A stretch of DNA of 28,973 bases from contig SFPC01000037.1 of assembly GCA_004552195.1 (NCBI GenBank), forward strand, positions 1-28,973, given 5' to 3'. A program made the translations under genes and the position numbers. The stretch is from Bacteroidales bacterium. Lineage in GTDB: Bacteria > Bacteroidota > Bacteroidia > Bacteroidales > Bacteroidaceae. Positions 15,133 through 24,201 of this stretch are shown piece by piece (position 1 is the stretch's first letter; each line of letters opens with the position of its first letter). Below the pieces are notes generated by a model. That model was not told where the DNA came from, ran no database searches, and saw only the letters and a program-made list of their open reading frames with translations.

Positions 15133-16791
15133 ATGAAACCATTCTTGTCGCTCCTCGCCGCCCTGTGCTTGCCAGTTGCATTGTCGGCACAGCCCCGGAT
15201 GTCGTGGATTTCGACCGACATCCACGTGTCGCAACACGCCCCGGAACCAACTGCACTCACCGCCGACACCATGCTTATTGCCTGGCGCGGCGAGCGGGCC
15301 TCCATGCAGGCACTAATCTATGCCCCTGAAACCACAGGCTCCTTGCAGCTACGCCTCACGGAGTGGAAAAACGGTGGCAACAAAGTGCCTGCCGCACAGG
15401 GTTCGGCGCATTTCGTGGACTACGTCACGACGGACAACTTCCAGTATTGCGGCTACCACCCCACGCACCTCACGCCGTATCAGGTGCCCGACTTGCTTTC
15501 CAACGCTAATACGCATAGCATCGGAGCGCGGCAGATGCAGCCCGTGTGGTGTACCTTTGAAGTACCCCGAAGCGCGAAGCCCGGCGTGTACAAGTTGAGG
15601 CTCGAACTGCTCGATTCCGCCGCACAGTGCGTGGTGGGCAAACTCAATCTGTCGCTCAAAGTACTGAACCGCACACTGCCAACGCCGCAGGAACAGGCTT
15701 TCCACGTAGACTTCTGGCAACAGCCTTACGCCGTGGCGCGCCACTGTGGGGTGGAGCGGTGGAGCGATGCCCACTTTGAGGCACTGAAACCTTATTTGCA
15801 ACTCCTGGCCCGTTCGGGACAAAAAGTAATCTCCACCATCCTCTTCTATGAGCCTTGGGGCGACCAGAGCTACGACAAGTTCGACCCCATGGTGCGCACG
15901 GTGAAGAAGGCCGACGGTTCGTGGAGCTATGACTACACCGTTTTCGACCGCTACGTGCAGCTCTGCATGGACTGCGGCATTTCCAAACAAATCAGCTGTT
16001 ACTCCATGGTGCCGTGGGACATGAGTTTCCGTTATTACGACGAGAAGCTGGCACGCGAGGTGGACCTGAAAACCACTACTTCCTCAGCCGAATACAAGGA
16101 ACTCTGGACTGCCTTCCTCAAAGACTTTGCCGCACATCTCCAGCAAAAAGGGTGGTTCGATAAAACCTGTATCGCCATGGACGAACGCGGCCTGGCCAAT
16201 ATGCTTGACGCTTACCGCGTGGCACAGGAGGCGGTGCCGGGAATGAAAATGGCGCTGGCGGGAAACTACCACGCCGAACTGGTGGACAAGTTGCACGATT
16301 ACTGCATCGCTTTCGGTCAGGACTTCAGTGCGGAAGAACTTGCCGCACGCCAACAGCAGGGCCGCGTTTCCACCACCTATACCTGTTGCAGCAACACCCA
16401 TCCCAATCTCTTCAGCAACAGTCTGCCGGCTGAGGCAGCCTTCTTGCCGCTGTACTGCATTGCCAACCATTTTGAGGGCTACCTGCACTGGTCGTGGATG
16501 AACTGGGACGACAAGTCGCTCACCGACAGCCGTTACCGTCTTTTTGCGCCGGGCGACACATATCTGGTTTATCCCGGTCCGCAATCTTCCGTGCGCTACG
16601 AACGCTTCATCGAGGGCGTGGCCTTGGCCGAGAAAGTGCGCCTCGTGCGTCAGGAGTATGCCTCCGCCGCTCCCGCTTTGTTGGAACAGTTGAACCGCCT
16701 CCTCCAACGCTGTGAGCCGGAGGAATATCCCGAAGGCGAAACCGCTGCCACATTGGTCAACGCCATACGCCGCGAGGTGAACGCCGACTAA
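15133..16791 (+). CDS. Secreted GH123-like beta-N-acetylgalactosaminidase (DUF4091-type)
   Basis: A 552-residue exported protein. ATG 15133 gives the signal peptide MKPFLSLLAALCLPVALSAQ. An N-terminal beta-sandwich (about 25-180, with WCTFEVPRSAKPGVYKLRLEL) is followed by a TIM-barrel-like part (HVDFWQQPYAVARHCGV.., CYSMVPWDMSFRYYDEK..). The pair Asp350-Glu351 in CIAMDERGLANML fits the substrate-assisted Asp-Glu pair of GH123, which removes beta-GalNAc from glycosphingolipid or glycoprotein glycans. The later WSWMNWDDKSLTDSRY and GDTYLVYPG segments match the DUF4091/GH123 C-terminal part. Exact specificity is inferred from family. Together with GH20 it points to host glycan use. Confidence 0.82.
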   Translation: MKPFLSLLAALCLPVALSAQPRMSWISTDIHVSQHAPEPTALTADTMLIAWRGERASMQALIYAPETTGSLQLRLTEWKNGGNKVPAAQGSAHFVDYVTTDNFQYCGYHPTHLTPYQVPDLLSNANTHSIGARQMQPVWCTFEVPRSAKPGVYKLRLELLDSAAQCVVGKLNLSLKVLNRTLPTPQEQAFHVDFWQQPYAVARHCGVERWSDAHFEALKPYLQLLARSGQKVISTILFYEPWGDQSYDKFDPMVRTVKKADGSWSYDYTVFDRYVQLCMDCGISKQISCYSMVPWDMSFRYYDEKLAREVDLKTTTSSAEYKELWTAFLKDFAAHLQQKGWFDKTCIAMDERGLANMLDAYRVAQEAVPGMKMALAGNYHAELVDKLHDYCIAFGQDFSAEELAARQQQGRVSTTYTCCSNTHPNLFSNSLPAEAAFLPLYCIANHFEGYLHWSWMNWDDKSLTDSRYRLFAPGDTYLVYPGPQSSVRYERFIEGVALAEKVRLVRQEYASAAPALLEQLNRLLQRCEPEEYPEGETAATLVNAIRREVNAD

Positions 16792-16938
16792 GTCCGGATG
16801 TAAGAAAACACGTATTTACCTTCCCTCTTTGAGTATGCACTTATAGGTTTGTAACCATCCGAAAAAAGCCGCCTTGCCAGGAATCGGCTGTATGCTGATC
16901 TTTGCGCAAAAAATGAAGTTCAACTTGAATGAGAATAA

Positions 16939-17199
16939 TCGGCTTGTGACATTGACAACAATCCTGTGGAACGCAATCAGAGACCATCGGTAATGGGGCG
17001 GACAAACTACCTCTTCAGCAAGAACGACAACGGGGCCGTCGACAACACCATCTTCTACACCCTCATCGAAAGTTGCGATATCGTAGGCATCAACCCCTTG
17101 GAGTGGCTTACTTGGGTACTCAACACCCTCCATGAAGACACACTGCCGGACCGGATAAAGAACATGCTTCCTTATTACTACAAAAAATCTCGCGGATGA
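16939..17199 (+). pseudogene. IS66 transposase, C-terminal fragment
   Basis: From an in-frame stop at 16936-16938 the frame reads SACDIDNNPVERNQRPSVMG then RTNYLFSKNDNGAVDNTIFY, and ends LEWLTWVLNTL..LLPYYYKKS-like. This corresponds to the 'IDNN..E...RP...GRKN.LF....A......Y......C......P..WL...L........LLP' C-terminus of IS66 TnpC. About 85 residues remain out of roughly 500, so it cannot be an active transposase. The usual start codon is missing. Confidence 0.78.
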
Positions 17200-17218
17200 C
17201 TGATCCGCGAGATTTTTG
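17181..17218. terminator. IS66 remnant 3' terminator hairpin
   Basis: Arms CAAAAATCTCGCGGAT and its complement (about 17182-17197 and 17203-17218) pair over 16 bases around a five-base loop, with an A-run before and a T-run within the right arm. It overlaps the transposase fragment's stop codon and would work in either direction. Confidence 0.75.
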
Positions 17219-17249
17219 TGATTTGTGACGGCGTTTTTCGGATGGTTAC

Positions 17250-17287
17250 CTTATAACCTTCAACTTTCCTTATTTCTAGAAGTTGAA
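17250..17287. repeat. Truncated end of a GGTTATGAGG-family MITE
   Basis: CTTATAACCTTCAACTTT and the terminal AGTTGAA match the right end of the 5252-5411 element (CCTTATAACCTTCAACTTT...AGTTGAA). The rest of the element is absent; the IS66 inverted repeat begins directly at its inner edge, so IS66 activity probably removed it. Confidence 0.5.
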
Positions 17288-17364
17288 AAAGTGGGATTTT
17301 CCATTGTCTGAACCCAGCCCTTGCCAAAAGCAAAGGTTGGGTCGTCAATGGAAAATCCCACTTT
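17288..17364. terminator. Large bidirectional hairpin between convergent transcription units
   Basis: Perfect 19-bp arms (17288-17306 and 17346-17364; AAAGTGGGATTTTCC.. and complement) enclose a second hairpin with AACCCAGCCCTTGC and GCAAAGGTTGGGT. The A-run before and T-run after make it suitable as a terminator in both directions. It separates the plus-strand genes from the minus-strand leu cluster. Confidence 0.75.
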
Positions 17365-17390
17365 ATTTGTGTCAATGCGTCCACCGGCTT

Positions 17391-17675
17391 TCAGCCCACA
17401 ATGAGCAGCAGGCCGAGGAGGGAAATGCAGGCTCCGGCGATGGCCAGACCAATGCCGATGCGCTCATAGCCCCGGCGGTAGCGGTCGAGCGAGCAGAAAA
17501 AGAGCAGCAAGGGTAAGAGCCACAACAGTTGCGTGGCCAGATAGAGCAGGAACTGCGTGAAACGGCTGCTCCCCGTGCCAAAAGGCATTGCTCCAAACAG
17601 GAAGAATGGTGAGAGCAGGGTGGGGAGCAGGCTCACGCCCGCCAAGGCCAACAGCCATTTGGGAAAATCAGCCAT
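17391..17675 (-). CDS. Small hydrophobic membrane protein after leuB
   Basis: A 94-residue protein with three hydrophobic stretches (about residues 6-29, 41-61 and 72-93) and a short basic loop LDRYRRGYER between the second and third. It therefore looks like an inner-membrane protein with three spans. I do not recognise the family. Its ATG is 16 bases after the leuB stop, so it is probably the last gene of the leu transcript, ending just before the large hairpin. Nothing in the sequence links it to leucine metabolism or transport beyond position. Confidence 0.65.
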   Translation of the reverse strand: MADFPKWLLALAGVSLLPTLLSPFFLFGAMPFGTGSSRFTQFLLYLATQLLWLLPLLLFFCSLDRYRRGYERIGIGLAIAGACISLLGLLLIVG

Positions 17676-17691
17676 AGTGCGCTGTTGCCGT

Positions 17692-18753
17692 TCAGGCTTC
17701 GTTAATCCGGTTTACAATCCATGCACCCACTTCCTTTGTGCCGTACTTAGCGCCGCCTTCCACTTGGATTTCCGGTGTGCGCACATTCTCGTCGAGACTT
17801 TCCTGCACCACCTTACGGATGAGCTTGCCTTCCTCCATGAGGTCGAAATATTCAAAGAGCATGGCCACCGAGAGAATTTGCGCCAAGGGGTTGGCAATGT
17901 TCTGCCCCTTTGCCTGCGGCCAAGAGCCGTGGATGGGTTCAAACACCGGTGTGCTCTCGCCCGTTGAGGCCGAGGGCAGGAGTCCCATGGAGCCCGTGAT
18001 GCACGAGCCTTCATCGGTCAGGATGTCGCCGAAGGTGTTTTCTGTTACCATCACGTCAAAGAAGCGCGGTTCTTGAATCATGCGCATGGCAGCGTTGTCC
18101 ACATACATGTAATCGGTCTGTACGTCCGGGTACTGCTTCTCCACTTCCTGCGCCACCTTGCGCCAAAGTCGCGACGAAGCAAGCACGTTGGCTTTGTCCA
18201 CCACTGTGAGATGCTTGCGACGGCGGCGTGCATATTGGTAAGCCACGTGGAGAATGCGTTCCACCTCCTCACGTGAGTAAGCATTTGTGTCGAAGGCATA
18301 GTCCGTGCCTTCCTGCTTCTGGCCGAAGTACATACCGCCCGTCAGTTCACGTATGCAAACAAAGTCCGCTCCCTTCACCAGGTCTTCGCGCAACGGCGAT
18401 TTGTGGATGAGGCAGTCGAAGGTCTCCACGGGTCGGATGTTGGCAAAGAGTCCCAGTTTTTTGCGCATAGCCAGCAAGCCCTGCTCGGGTCGTACCTTCG
18501 CCGTGGGATCGTTGTCGAACTTCGGGTCGCCAACGGCTGAGAAGAGCACAGCGTCGGCCTCTTGGCAAATCCGGAACGTTTCTTCGGGGAAGGGGTCGCC
18601 CACGGCGTCGATGGCCGCAGCACCGCAGAGGGCAGGCGTGAAGCTCACCTCGTGGCCGAACTTGCGGCACACTGCTTCCATCACGGCCACGCCTTGTTCG
18701 GAGATTTCAGGACCTATGCCGTCGCCGGCGAGAACAGCTATTTTCAGTTTCAT
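17692..18753 (-). CDS. leuB: 3-isopropylmalate dehydrogenase LeuB
   Basis: LeuB oxidises (2R,3S)-3-isopropylmalate with NAD+ and Mg2+ to 2-oxoisocaproate after decarboxylation, the third dedicated step of leucine synthesis. The 353-residue protein opens [14 protein letters not shown], carries [22 protein letters not shown] (substrate-binding arginines) and ELTGGMYFG, and contains the family signature as [18 protein letters not shown]. The late [20 protein letters not shown] is the NAD-binding region. Length is normal. It is 27 bases downstream of the second synthase homologue. Confidence 0.96.
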   Translation of the reverse strand: MKLKIAVLAGDGIGPEISEQGVAVMEAVCRKFGHEVSFTPALCGAAAIDAVGDPFPEETFRICQEADAVLFSAVGDPKFDNDPTAKVRPEQGLLAMRKKLGLFANIRPVETFDCLIHKSPLREDLVKGADFVCIRELTGGMYFGQKQEGTDYAFDTNAYSREEVERILHVAYQYARRRRKHLTVVDKANVLASSRLWRKVAQEVEKQYPDVQTDYMYVDNAAMRMIQEPRFFDVMVTENTFGDILTDEGSCITGSMGLLPSASTGESTPVFEPIHGSWPQAKGQNIANPLAQILSVAMLFEYFDLMEEGKLIRKVVQESLDENVRTPEIQVEGGAKYGTKEVGAWIVNRINEA

Positions 18754-18780
18754 GTTGTGAGAGAATAATTCGTTGAGAGG

Positions 18781-20286
18781 TTATTGTATCATGTTGAGCA
18801 TTTTCAGAGTAGCCTTGATGGCAGCGTCCGTCTGGTCGGCATCCAGGCCTCGGGTGCGGATGGTTTTCCCTTCGTGTTCCCAGGTGATGACCGTCTGCAC
18901 GAAAGCATCGGTGCGTCCGCCGGGCGGAATCGTTACATAGTAGCCCGTGAGCATGGGGAAGGGGCGGCCCAGGCGGTGCTTGTAGATGTCGCGCACACCG
19001 CGCATGAAAGCATCATACTGACCGTCGCCCGTGGCGTGCGCCTCGTAGCACGTGCCTTCGATTTCCATCTTCAGCTGCGCCGTCGGCTTCAGGCCATAGG
19101 CCGTGGTGACGAGGTAGCTGATGAGTTTCACCTTGTCCTCCGGCGCGTCGTGCTTCAAGACGTCGTTCACGATGTAGGGCAAGTCGTCCTGCGTCACCAT
19201 TTCCTTCTTGTCGCCCAGTTCGATGATGCGTTCCGTCACACGGCGCGTTTGTTCCGGCGTGAGTTCCAAGCCGTAGGTTTCAAGGTTTTTCAGGATGTTC
19301 GCCTTGCCGCTGTTCTTGCCGAGAGCGTATTCACGCTGCCGGCCGAAGCGTTCGGGCAGGAGGGCGTTGCAGTAAAGGTTCGACTTGTTGTCGCCGTCGG
19401 CGTGAACTCCTGCCACTTGTGTAAATACGCTTTCGCCCACAATCGGCTTATTGGCCGGCACGGCGATGCCGCTGTAGCTCTCCACGAGGCGCGATATGCT
19501 GAAGAGCTTGCTTTCGTCGATGCGTGTGGCTATGTCGAAGTGGTCATGCAGGATGGCCTGTACGCTCGCCAAGGGCGCGTTGCCCGCCCGTTCTCCCAGG
19601 CCGTTCACTGCCGTGTGTATGCCCTGGCAGCCGCAGAGTACCGCTGCCGAAACGTTGGCAATGGCGAGGTCGTAGTCGTTGTGGGCGTGGAAGTCGAAGT
19701 GGAGTGAGGGGTAGCGCTTGCGCATTTTGCGGAAATGGCTCACGGCAGAGAGGGGGTCGAGCACGCCGAGGGTGTCGGGCAACATGAAGCGGCGGACGCG
19801 CTGCTGGCTGAGTGCATCGACGAGCTGGTAGACATACTCGGGCGAGTCCTTCATGCCGTTGGACCAGTCTTCGAGATAGACATTGACGGTGATGCCCAAG
19901 GAATGGGCATGGTCAATTTCGCTGCAGATATCCGCGATGTGTTGTTCGGGTGTTTTGTGGAGTTGGAGTTCGCAGTGGCGGCGTGAGCCTTTGCATAAAA
20001 GGTTAATCACACGGCCGCCGCAGTCGTTAATCCAGCGAAGCGAAACCCCTTTGTCAACAAAGCCCAGCACCTCCACGGCTTCGAGCATCCCGTGGCGTGC
20101 GGCCCACTGACAGATATCTGTCACAGCCTTTTTCTCGCCATCGCTGACGCGGGCGGAGGCCACTTCGATGCGGTCAACCTTCACTTCGCGCAGCAACATC
20201 TTTGCGATTTGCAGCTTTTCGTGCGGTACGAACGACACGCCGCTGGTCTGTTCCCCATCGCGGAGGGTGGTGTCCATGATTTCCAT
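18781..20286 (-). CDS. Second 2-isopropylmalate/citramalate synthase family enzyme
   Basis: A 501-residue acetyl-CoA-dependent aldol-type synthase (DRE-TIM superfamily). It has TLRDGEQTSGVSF at the N-terminus, the metal motif FDFHAHNDYDLA, NGLGERAGNAPL, and GVHADGDNKSNLY in the middle. The C-terminal ~130 residues form a LeuA-type regulatory domain. It differs clearly from the LeuA at 22662-24158, so it is not a recent duplicate. Its likely role is (R)-citramalate synthase, joining pyruvate and acetyl-CoA for isoleucine synthesis; LeuC, LeuD and LeuB can process the product. A second isopropylmalate synthase or homocitrate-like role is not excluded. Confidence 0.8.
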   Translation of the reverse strand: MEIMDTTLRDGEQTSGVSFVPHEKLQIAKMLLREVKVDRIEVASARVSDGEKKAVTDICQWAARHGMLEAVEVLGFVDKGVSLRWINDCGGRVINLLCKGSRRHCELQLHKTPEQHIADICSEIDHAHSLGITVNVYLEDWSNGMKDSPEYVYQLVDALSQQRVRRFMLPDTLGVLDPLSAVSHFRKMRKRYPSLHFDFHAHNDYDLAIANVSAAVLCGCQGIHTAVNGLGERAGNAPLASVQAILHDHFDIATRIDESKLFSISRLVESYSGIAVPANKPIVGESVFTQVAGVHADGDNKSNLYCNALLPERFGRQREYALGKNSGKANILKNLETYGLELTPEQTRRVTERIIELGDKKEMVTQDDLPYIVNDVLKHDAPEDKVKLISYLVTTAYGLKPTAQLKMEIEGTCYEAHATGDGQYDAFMRGVRDIYKHRLGRPFPMLTGYYVTIPPGGRTDAFVQTVITWEHEGKTIRTRGLDADQTDAAIKATLKMLNMIQ

Positions 20287-20308
20287 AGAGGGAGTGCGAG
20301 GTTAAGTG

Positions 20309-20899
20309 TTATGCTTGGTGTGCGGCTTCCCATTGGGCAATCTTGTCCTTGCTCTGCACGAGGAAGTCGATGTCGTCAAGGGCGTTTTCGAGGCAGTATT
20401 TCTTGTAGCCGTTGATGTCGAAGTGTTCGCTCTCGCCTGTGGCAAGGTTCGTCACCGTTTGGTTGGGCAAGTCGATGCGCACCTGCATTTTGGGGTCGGC
20501 AGTGATGGCCTCAAAAAGACGAGAGAGGAAGCCTTCGCTTACCACCACGGGCAGCACGAAGTTGTTCAGCTCGTTCTGCTTGTGGATGTCGGCAAAGAAG
20601 GAACTGATGACCACACGGAAGCCGTAGCCCGCAATGGCCCAGGCGGCGTGTTCGCGGCTGGAGCCGCTACCGAAGTTGCGTCCCGCCACGAGCACGCAGC
20701 CCGAATAAGTGGGGTCGTTCAGCACGAAATCCTTCGGTGAGCCGTCGGCGTTGTAGCGCCAGTCGCGGAAAAGGTTTTCGCCGAAGCCCTCCTTGTCGGT
20801 GGCTTTGAGGAAACGGGCAGGGATGATTTGGTCGGTATCGACGTTCTCAAGAGGGAGAGGCACACAGGTGCTCTCTATGATGTGGAAGGGTTGTTTCAT
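20309..20899 (-). CDS. leuD: 3-isopropylmalate dehydratase small subunit LeuD
   Basis: LeuD is the swivelling small subunit of isopropylmalate isomerase, working with LeuC to move the hydroxyl group of 2-isopropylmalate. The 196-residue protein has LPLENVDTDQIIPARFL, the substrate-recognition loop region NFGSGSSREHAAWAI, and SFFADIHKQNELNNFVLP. Length is normal. It is followed after 22 bases by the second synthase gene; 129 bases of repeat-bearing DNA separate it from leuC. Confidence 0.96.
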   Translation of the reverse strand: MKQPFHIIESTCVPLPLENVDTDQIIPARFLKATDKEGFGENLFRDWRYNADGSPKDFVLNDPTYSGCVLVAGRNFGSGSSREHAAWAIAGYGFRVVISSFFADIHKQNELNNFVLPVVVSEGFLSRLFEAITADPKMQVRIDLPNQTVTNLATGESEHFDINGYKKYCLENALDDIDFLVQSKDKIAQWEAAHQA

Positions 20900-21031
20900 G
20901 AGTAATGTGTAATGAATAATGAGATATTGTATAATGAATAATGTATTGTGAGGTCTACGACCGACATATAGGACGAAGCACGTTTAGGTTCGAAGCCGTA
21001 GGCTTCATTTTACATTCTTCATTATACATTA
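20900..21031. repeat. TAATGAATAATG repeats and short hairpins between leuC and leuD
   Basis: TAATGAATAATG occurs at 20910-20921 and 20932-20943, and an inverted relative (TAATGTATAATGAAGAATG on the minus strand) spans 21013-21031, overlapping the leuC stop codon. Between them are two small hairpins with three-base loops: GGTC-TAC-GACC (20952-20962) and GAAGCC-GTA-GGCTTC (20992-21006). The arrangement looks like a small dispersed repeat sitting inside the operon. Confidence 0.65.
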
Positions 21032-22405
21032 AAAAAGTGTGCGCGGGTCGGTGATGACTCCCGTAACGGCTGCAGCAGCTGCAACGAGCGGCGAAGCCAG
21101 ACACGTGCGTGAGCCCGGACCTTGGCGGCCTTCAAAGTTGCGGTTCGACGTGGAGACAGCCAGTTTGCCGGCAGGGATTTTGTCGTCGTTCATCGCCAGA
21201 CAGGCTGAGCATCCCGGTTGGCGGATGGCAAAGCCTGCATCGGCCAGCACCTTGTCGAGCCCTTCGGCCTTGATTTGGTCCAGCACGCGCCACGAGCCCG
21301 GCACGAGCCAAGCCGTGATGTTTGCCGCCTTCTGTCGGCCTTTCACGATAGAGGCAAAGGCACGGAAGTCCTCAATGCGGCCATTGGTGCAGGCACCGAG
21401 GAACACGTAGTCCACCTGCTTGCCCAGCATCGCTTCGCCGCCCGCAAACTGCATATACTTCAGGGCTTTCTCGTCCGAAGCGTTTTGTGGCGCGGGGATG
21501 TGCTGCGTGATGCCGATGCCCATACCGGGGTTCGTGCCGTAGGTAATCATCGGTTCGATGTCCTCCGCGCGGAAAGTCAGCTCCTTGTCGAACACGGCAT
21601 CGTCGCCGCTCTTCAGCCGGCTCCATTCCTCCACGGCCTTGTCCCAAGCCTCGCCCTGCGGAGCGTTGGGGCGTCCTTTCAGGTAGGCAAATGTAACTTC
21701 GTCCGGGGCAATAAAGCCGCCACGAGCGCCCATCTCAATGGAGAGGTTGCAAAGCGTGAGGCGGCCTTCCATCGTGAGGGAGCGCACCGCGCTGCCCGCA
21801 TATTCCACAAAATAGCCCGTGGCACCGCTCGTGGAGAGCTGGCTCATGAGGTAGAGGGCCACGTCCTTGGCGGTAACGCCCTTGCCTAAAGTGCCCTCCA
21901 CGTTGATGCGCATGGATTTCGGTTTGGCCTGAAGGATGCACTGCGAGGCCATCACCATCTCCACCTCCGACGTGCCGATTCCGAAGGCCACGGCACCCAT
22001 GGCACCATGGGTCGACGTGTGCGAGTCGCCGCACACGATGGTCATGCCGGGGAGGGAGAGGCCGAGTTCCGGCCCTACCACGTGGATGATGCCGTTGTTG
22101 GGGTGGAGCATGCCGTAGTGCGTGAGGCCGAAGTCGCGGCAGTTCTGTTCCAGCGTGTCCACCTGTTTCTTCGAAACGGGGTCTTCGATAGGCTTGTCCT
22201 GGTCGTGGGTGGGCGTGTTGTGGTCGGGCATACAGTAGATATGGTCCGGACGGAAACACTTCAGGCCGCGTGCCCGCATACCGGCGAATGCCTGCGGACT
22301 GGTCACTTCGTGGGCATAGAGGCGGTCAATATACAGTTGGTCGGGACCGTCTTCCACGTGCTGCACGACGTGGCTGTCCCAGATTTTGTCGAAAAGAGTG
22401 TTCAT
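21029..22405 (-). CDS. leuC: 3-isopropylmalate dehydratase large subunit LeuC
   Basis: LeuC is the [4Fe-4S] subunit of isopropylmalate isomerase. The 458-residue protein has the aconitase-family blocks [49 protein letters not shown] (first cluster Cys) and [14 protein letters not shown] (the other two cluster Cys), then [20 protein letters not shown]. Length is normal. It lies between leuA and leuD but is set off from leuA by 256 bases of repeats. Confidence 0.97.
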   Translation of the reverse strand: MNTLFDKIWDSHVVQHVEDGPDQLYIDRLYAHEVTSPQAFAGMRARGLKCFRPDHIYCMPDHNTPTHDQDKPIEDPVSKKQVDTLEQNCRDFGLTHYGMLHPNNGIIHVVGPELGLSLPGMTIVCGDSHTSTHGAMGAVAFGIGTSEVEMVMASQCILQAKPKSMRINVEGTLGKGVTAKDVALYLMSQLSTSGATGYFVEYAGSAVRSLTMEGRLTLCNLSIEMGARGGFIAPDEVTFAYLKGRPNAPQGEAWDKAVEEWSRLKSGDDAVFDKELTFRAEDIEPMITYGTNPGMGIGITQHIPAPQNASDEKALKYMQFAGGEAMLGKQVDYVFLGACTNGRIEDFRAFASIVKGRQKAANITAWLVPGSWRVLDQIKAEGLDKVLADAGFAIRQPGCSACLAMNDDKIPAGKLAVSTSNRNFEGRQGPGSRTCLASPLVAAAAAVTGVITDPRTLF

Positions 22406-22661
22406 GCGTACTGTGTATGTTGGGGGGTATATATTCGAGGGTTATGAGGTGTTGCGCTTCGCGCAGGTTATATGTTTTCAGGTTATGAGGTGTTGCGCTT
22501 CGCGCAGGTTATGAGGTTATAATATTACTGGCTAAAGACTTCAGTCGCATAAATAGTGACTTTATAACCTCATAACCTCATAACCTCATACTCTAAAAAA
22601 CTTATAACCTCATAACCTCATAGCTCATAACCTACGCGAAGCGACATGGGAGTGCGAAGCG
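22406..22661. repeat. GGTTATGAGG repeat element between leuA and leuC
   Basis: Left half: GGTTATGAGGTGTTGCGCTT-type units twice. Then GGTTATGAGGTTATAA (22507-22522) is matched by its exact complement TTATAACCTCATAACC (22562-22577) around a 39-base loop, a potential 16-bp hairpin. The right part is tandem ATAACCTC. About 85 bases (22479-22563) are nearly identical to 28651-28733. No gene. In the leu transcript it would form strong secondary structure. Confidence 0.85.
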
Positions 22662-24158
22662 CTATGATTTCTTGAAACTGTTGATGGCATCGATATAGGC
22701 TTCCACGCTGGCGGCCACGATGTCCGTGTTGGCACCGAAACCGTAGTATACGGAGCCGTTGTACTCCACCTGCATGTGGACCTTGCCCACGTCGTTCGAG
22801 CCCCGGTTGATGGCTTGGATGGTAAACTCCTTCAGCGTCATCTGCCGGTGGATGATTTGCTTCAGGGCGTTGATGGCTGCGTCCACCGGACCGTTGCCTT
22901 CGGCGGCAGCCTGGAATTTCTCGCCCGCAATGTCCAGCACGATGGCTGCCACGGGACGCACGCCGTGGCCGCTCGTCACCTGCAGGTAATCCAGCTTGAT
23001 GTTGTGTGAGGCCGCCCGTTCAGCACCGGCCAGCACGAGGATGTCATCGTCCGTCACCTCCTTCTTTTTGTCTGCCAAGGCTAAGAAACGCTGGTAGATG
23101 TCGTTCAGCTTCTCCTCCGCTACTTCCACACCGAGCACTTCGAGGCGGTGCTTCAGGGCGGCGTGGCCCGAGCGGGCGGTGAGGATAATCGAGTTGTCAT
23201 CGATGCCCACCTCCTTCGGGTTGATGATTTCGTAAGTTTCCACGTTTTTCAGTACGCCGTCCTGGTGGATGCCGCTGGAGTGGGCAAAGGCGTTGCGGCC
23301 CACGATGGCCTTGTTGGCCTGCACGGGCATGTTCATGAGCGAGCTCACCATGCGCGAGGTGGCAGCGATTTTCCGTGTGTTAATATTCGTGTCGATGCCG
23401 AGGTGGTGGCACTTCAGGATCATGGCAATCTCCTCCTCCGACGTGTTGCCGGCTCGTTCGCCGATACCGTTCACCGTCACTTCCACCTGGCGTGCGCCGT
23501 TCAGCACACCCGCCAGGGTGCAGGCCGTGGCCATGCCCAGGTCGTTGTGGCAGTGGGTGGAAATGATGGCGCGGTCAATGCCGTCCACGTGGTCGCAGAG
23601 GTATTTGATTTTCGCGCCGTACTCGTGGGGCAGGCAGTAGCCCGTCGTGTCGGGAATGTTCACCACGGTGGCACCCGCCTTGATGACCGCTTCGACCACG
23701 CGGGCCAGGTATTCATTGTCCGTGCGTCCCGCATCCTCGGCGTAAAATTCCACGTCCTCCACGTAGCGTTTGGCATATTTCACCGCTGCCACAGCGCGTT
23801 CAATAATATCCTCGCGGTTGGAGTTGAACTTGTAGCGGATGTGGCTGTCGCTCGTGCCGATACCCGTGTGGATGCGCTTGCGTTTGGCGAAGCGGAGCGC
23901 TTCGGCAGCGCAGTCAATGTCCTTCTCCACCGCGCGGGTGAGGGCACAGATGGTGGGCCACGTCACGGCTTTGGAGATTTCGATGACCGAATTGAAGTCG
24001 CCGGGACTGGAGATAGGAAATCCCGCTTCGATGACGTCCACGCCAAGAGTTTCAAGCTGCTTCGCCACTTGGATTTTTTCCACCGTGTTGAGTTGGCAGC
24101 CCGGCACTTGTTCTCCGTCGCGGAGCGTGGTGTCGAATATGTAAAGTCTGTCGTTCAT
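22662..24158 (-). CDS. leuA: 2-isopropylmalate synthase LeuA
   Basis: LeuA condenses 2-oxoisovalerate with acetyl-CoA, the committed and normally leucine-inhibited step. The 498-residue protein opens [20 protein letters not shown], carries metal ligands in [28 protein letters not shown] and [13 protein letters not shown], and has a complete C-terminal allosteric domain (about 380-498, ending [14 protein letters not shown]). Length is typical of the bacterial long form. It is the first gene of the leu cluster; its upstream region has a hairpin and a 58-base duplication that may take part in regulation. Confidence 0.95.
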   Translation of the reverse strand: MNDRLYIFDTTLRDGEQVPGCQLNTVEKIQVAKQLETLGVDVIEAGFPISSPGDFNSVIEISKAVTWPTICALTRAVEKDIDCAAEALRFAKRKRIHTGIGTSDSHIRYKFNSNREDIIERAVAAVKYAKRYVEDVEFYAEDAGRTDNEYLARVVEAVIKAGATVVNIPDTTGYCLPHEYGAKIKYLCDHVDGIDRAIISTHCHNDLGMATACTLAGVLNGARQVEVTVNGIGERAGNTSEEEIAMILKCHHLGIDTNINTRKIAATSRMVSSLMNMPVQANKAIVGRNAFAHSSGIHQDGVLKNVETYEIINPKEVGIDDNSIILTARSGHAALKHRLEVLGVEVAEEKLNDIYQRFLALADKKKEVTDDDILVLAGAERAASHNIKLDYLQVTSGHGVRPVAAIVLDIAGEKFQAAAEGNGPVDAAINALKQIIHRQMTLKEFTIQAINRGSNDVGKVHMQVEYNGSVYYGFGANTDIVAASVEAYIDAINSFKKS

Positions 24159-24201
24159 ACAGTTTGTTATTTTGTGTTTGTTTCGTTGTCAGCATAAGCA
24201 G

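Larger units (their letters stand above)
16851..17249 (+). mobile_element. 399-bp IS66-family remnant with both terminal inverted repeats
   Basis: The left end GTAACCATCCGAAAAA (16851 on) recurs inverted at 17227-17249; 21 of 23 bases match. Between the ends only the C-terminal piece of an IS66 transposase survives, so most of the element has been lost. I find no 8-bp target duplication around it, so it may be old or rearranged. It abuts a GGTTATGAGG-family MITE end on the right. Confidence 0.72.
16792..17390. other. Intergenic region with IS66 remnant and hairpins
   Basis: Between the GH123-like gene and the convergent minus-strand cluster. It holds an IS66-derived remnant with both inverted ends (16851-17249), a MITE end fragment (17250-17287) and a large hairpin (17288-17364). 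No intact gene. Confidence 0.8.
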
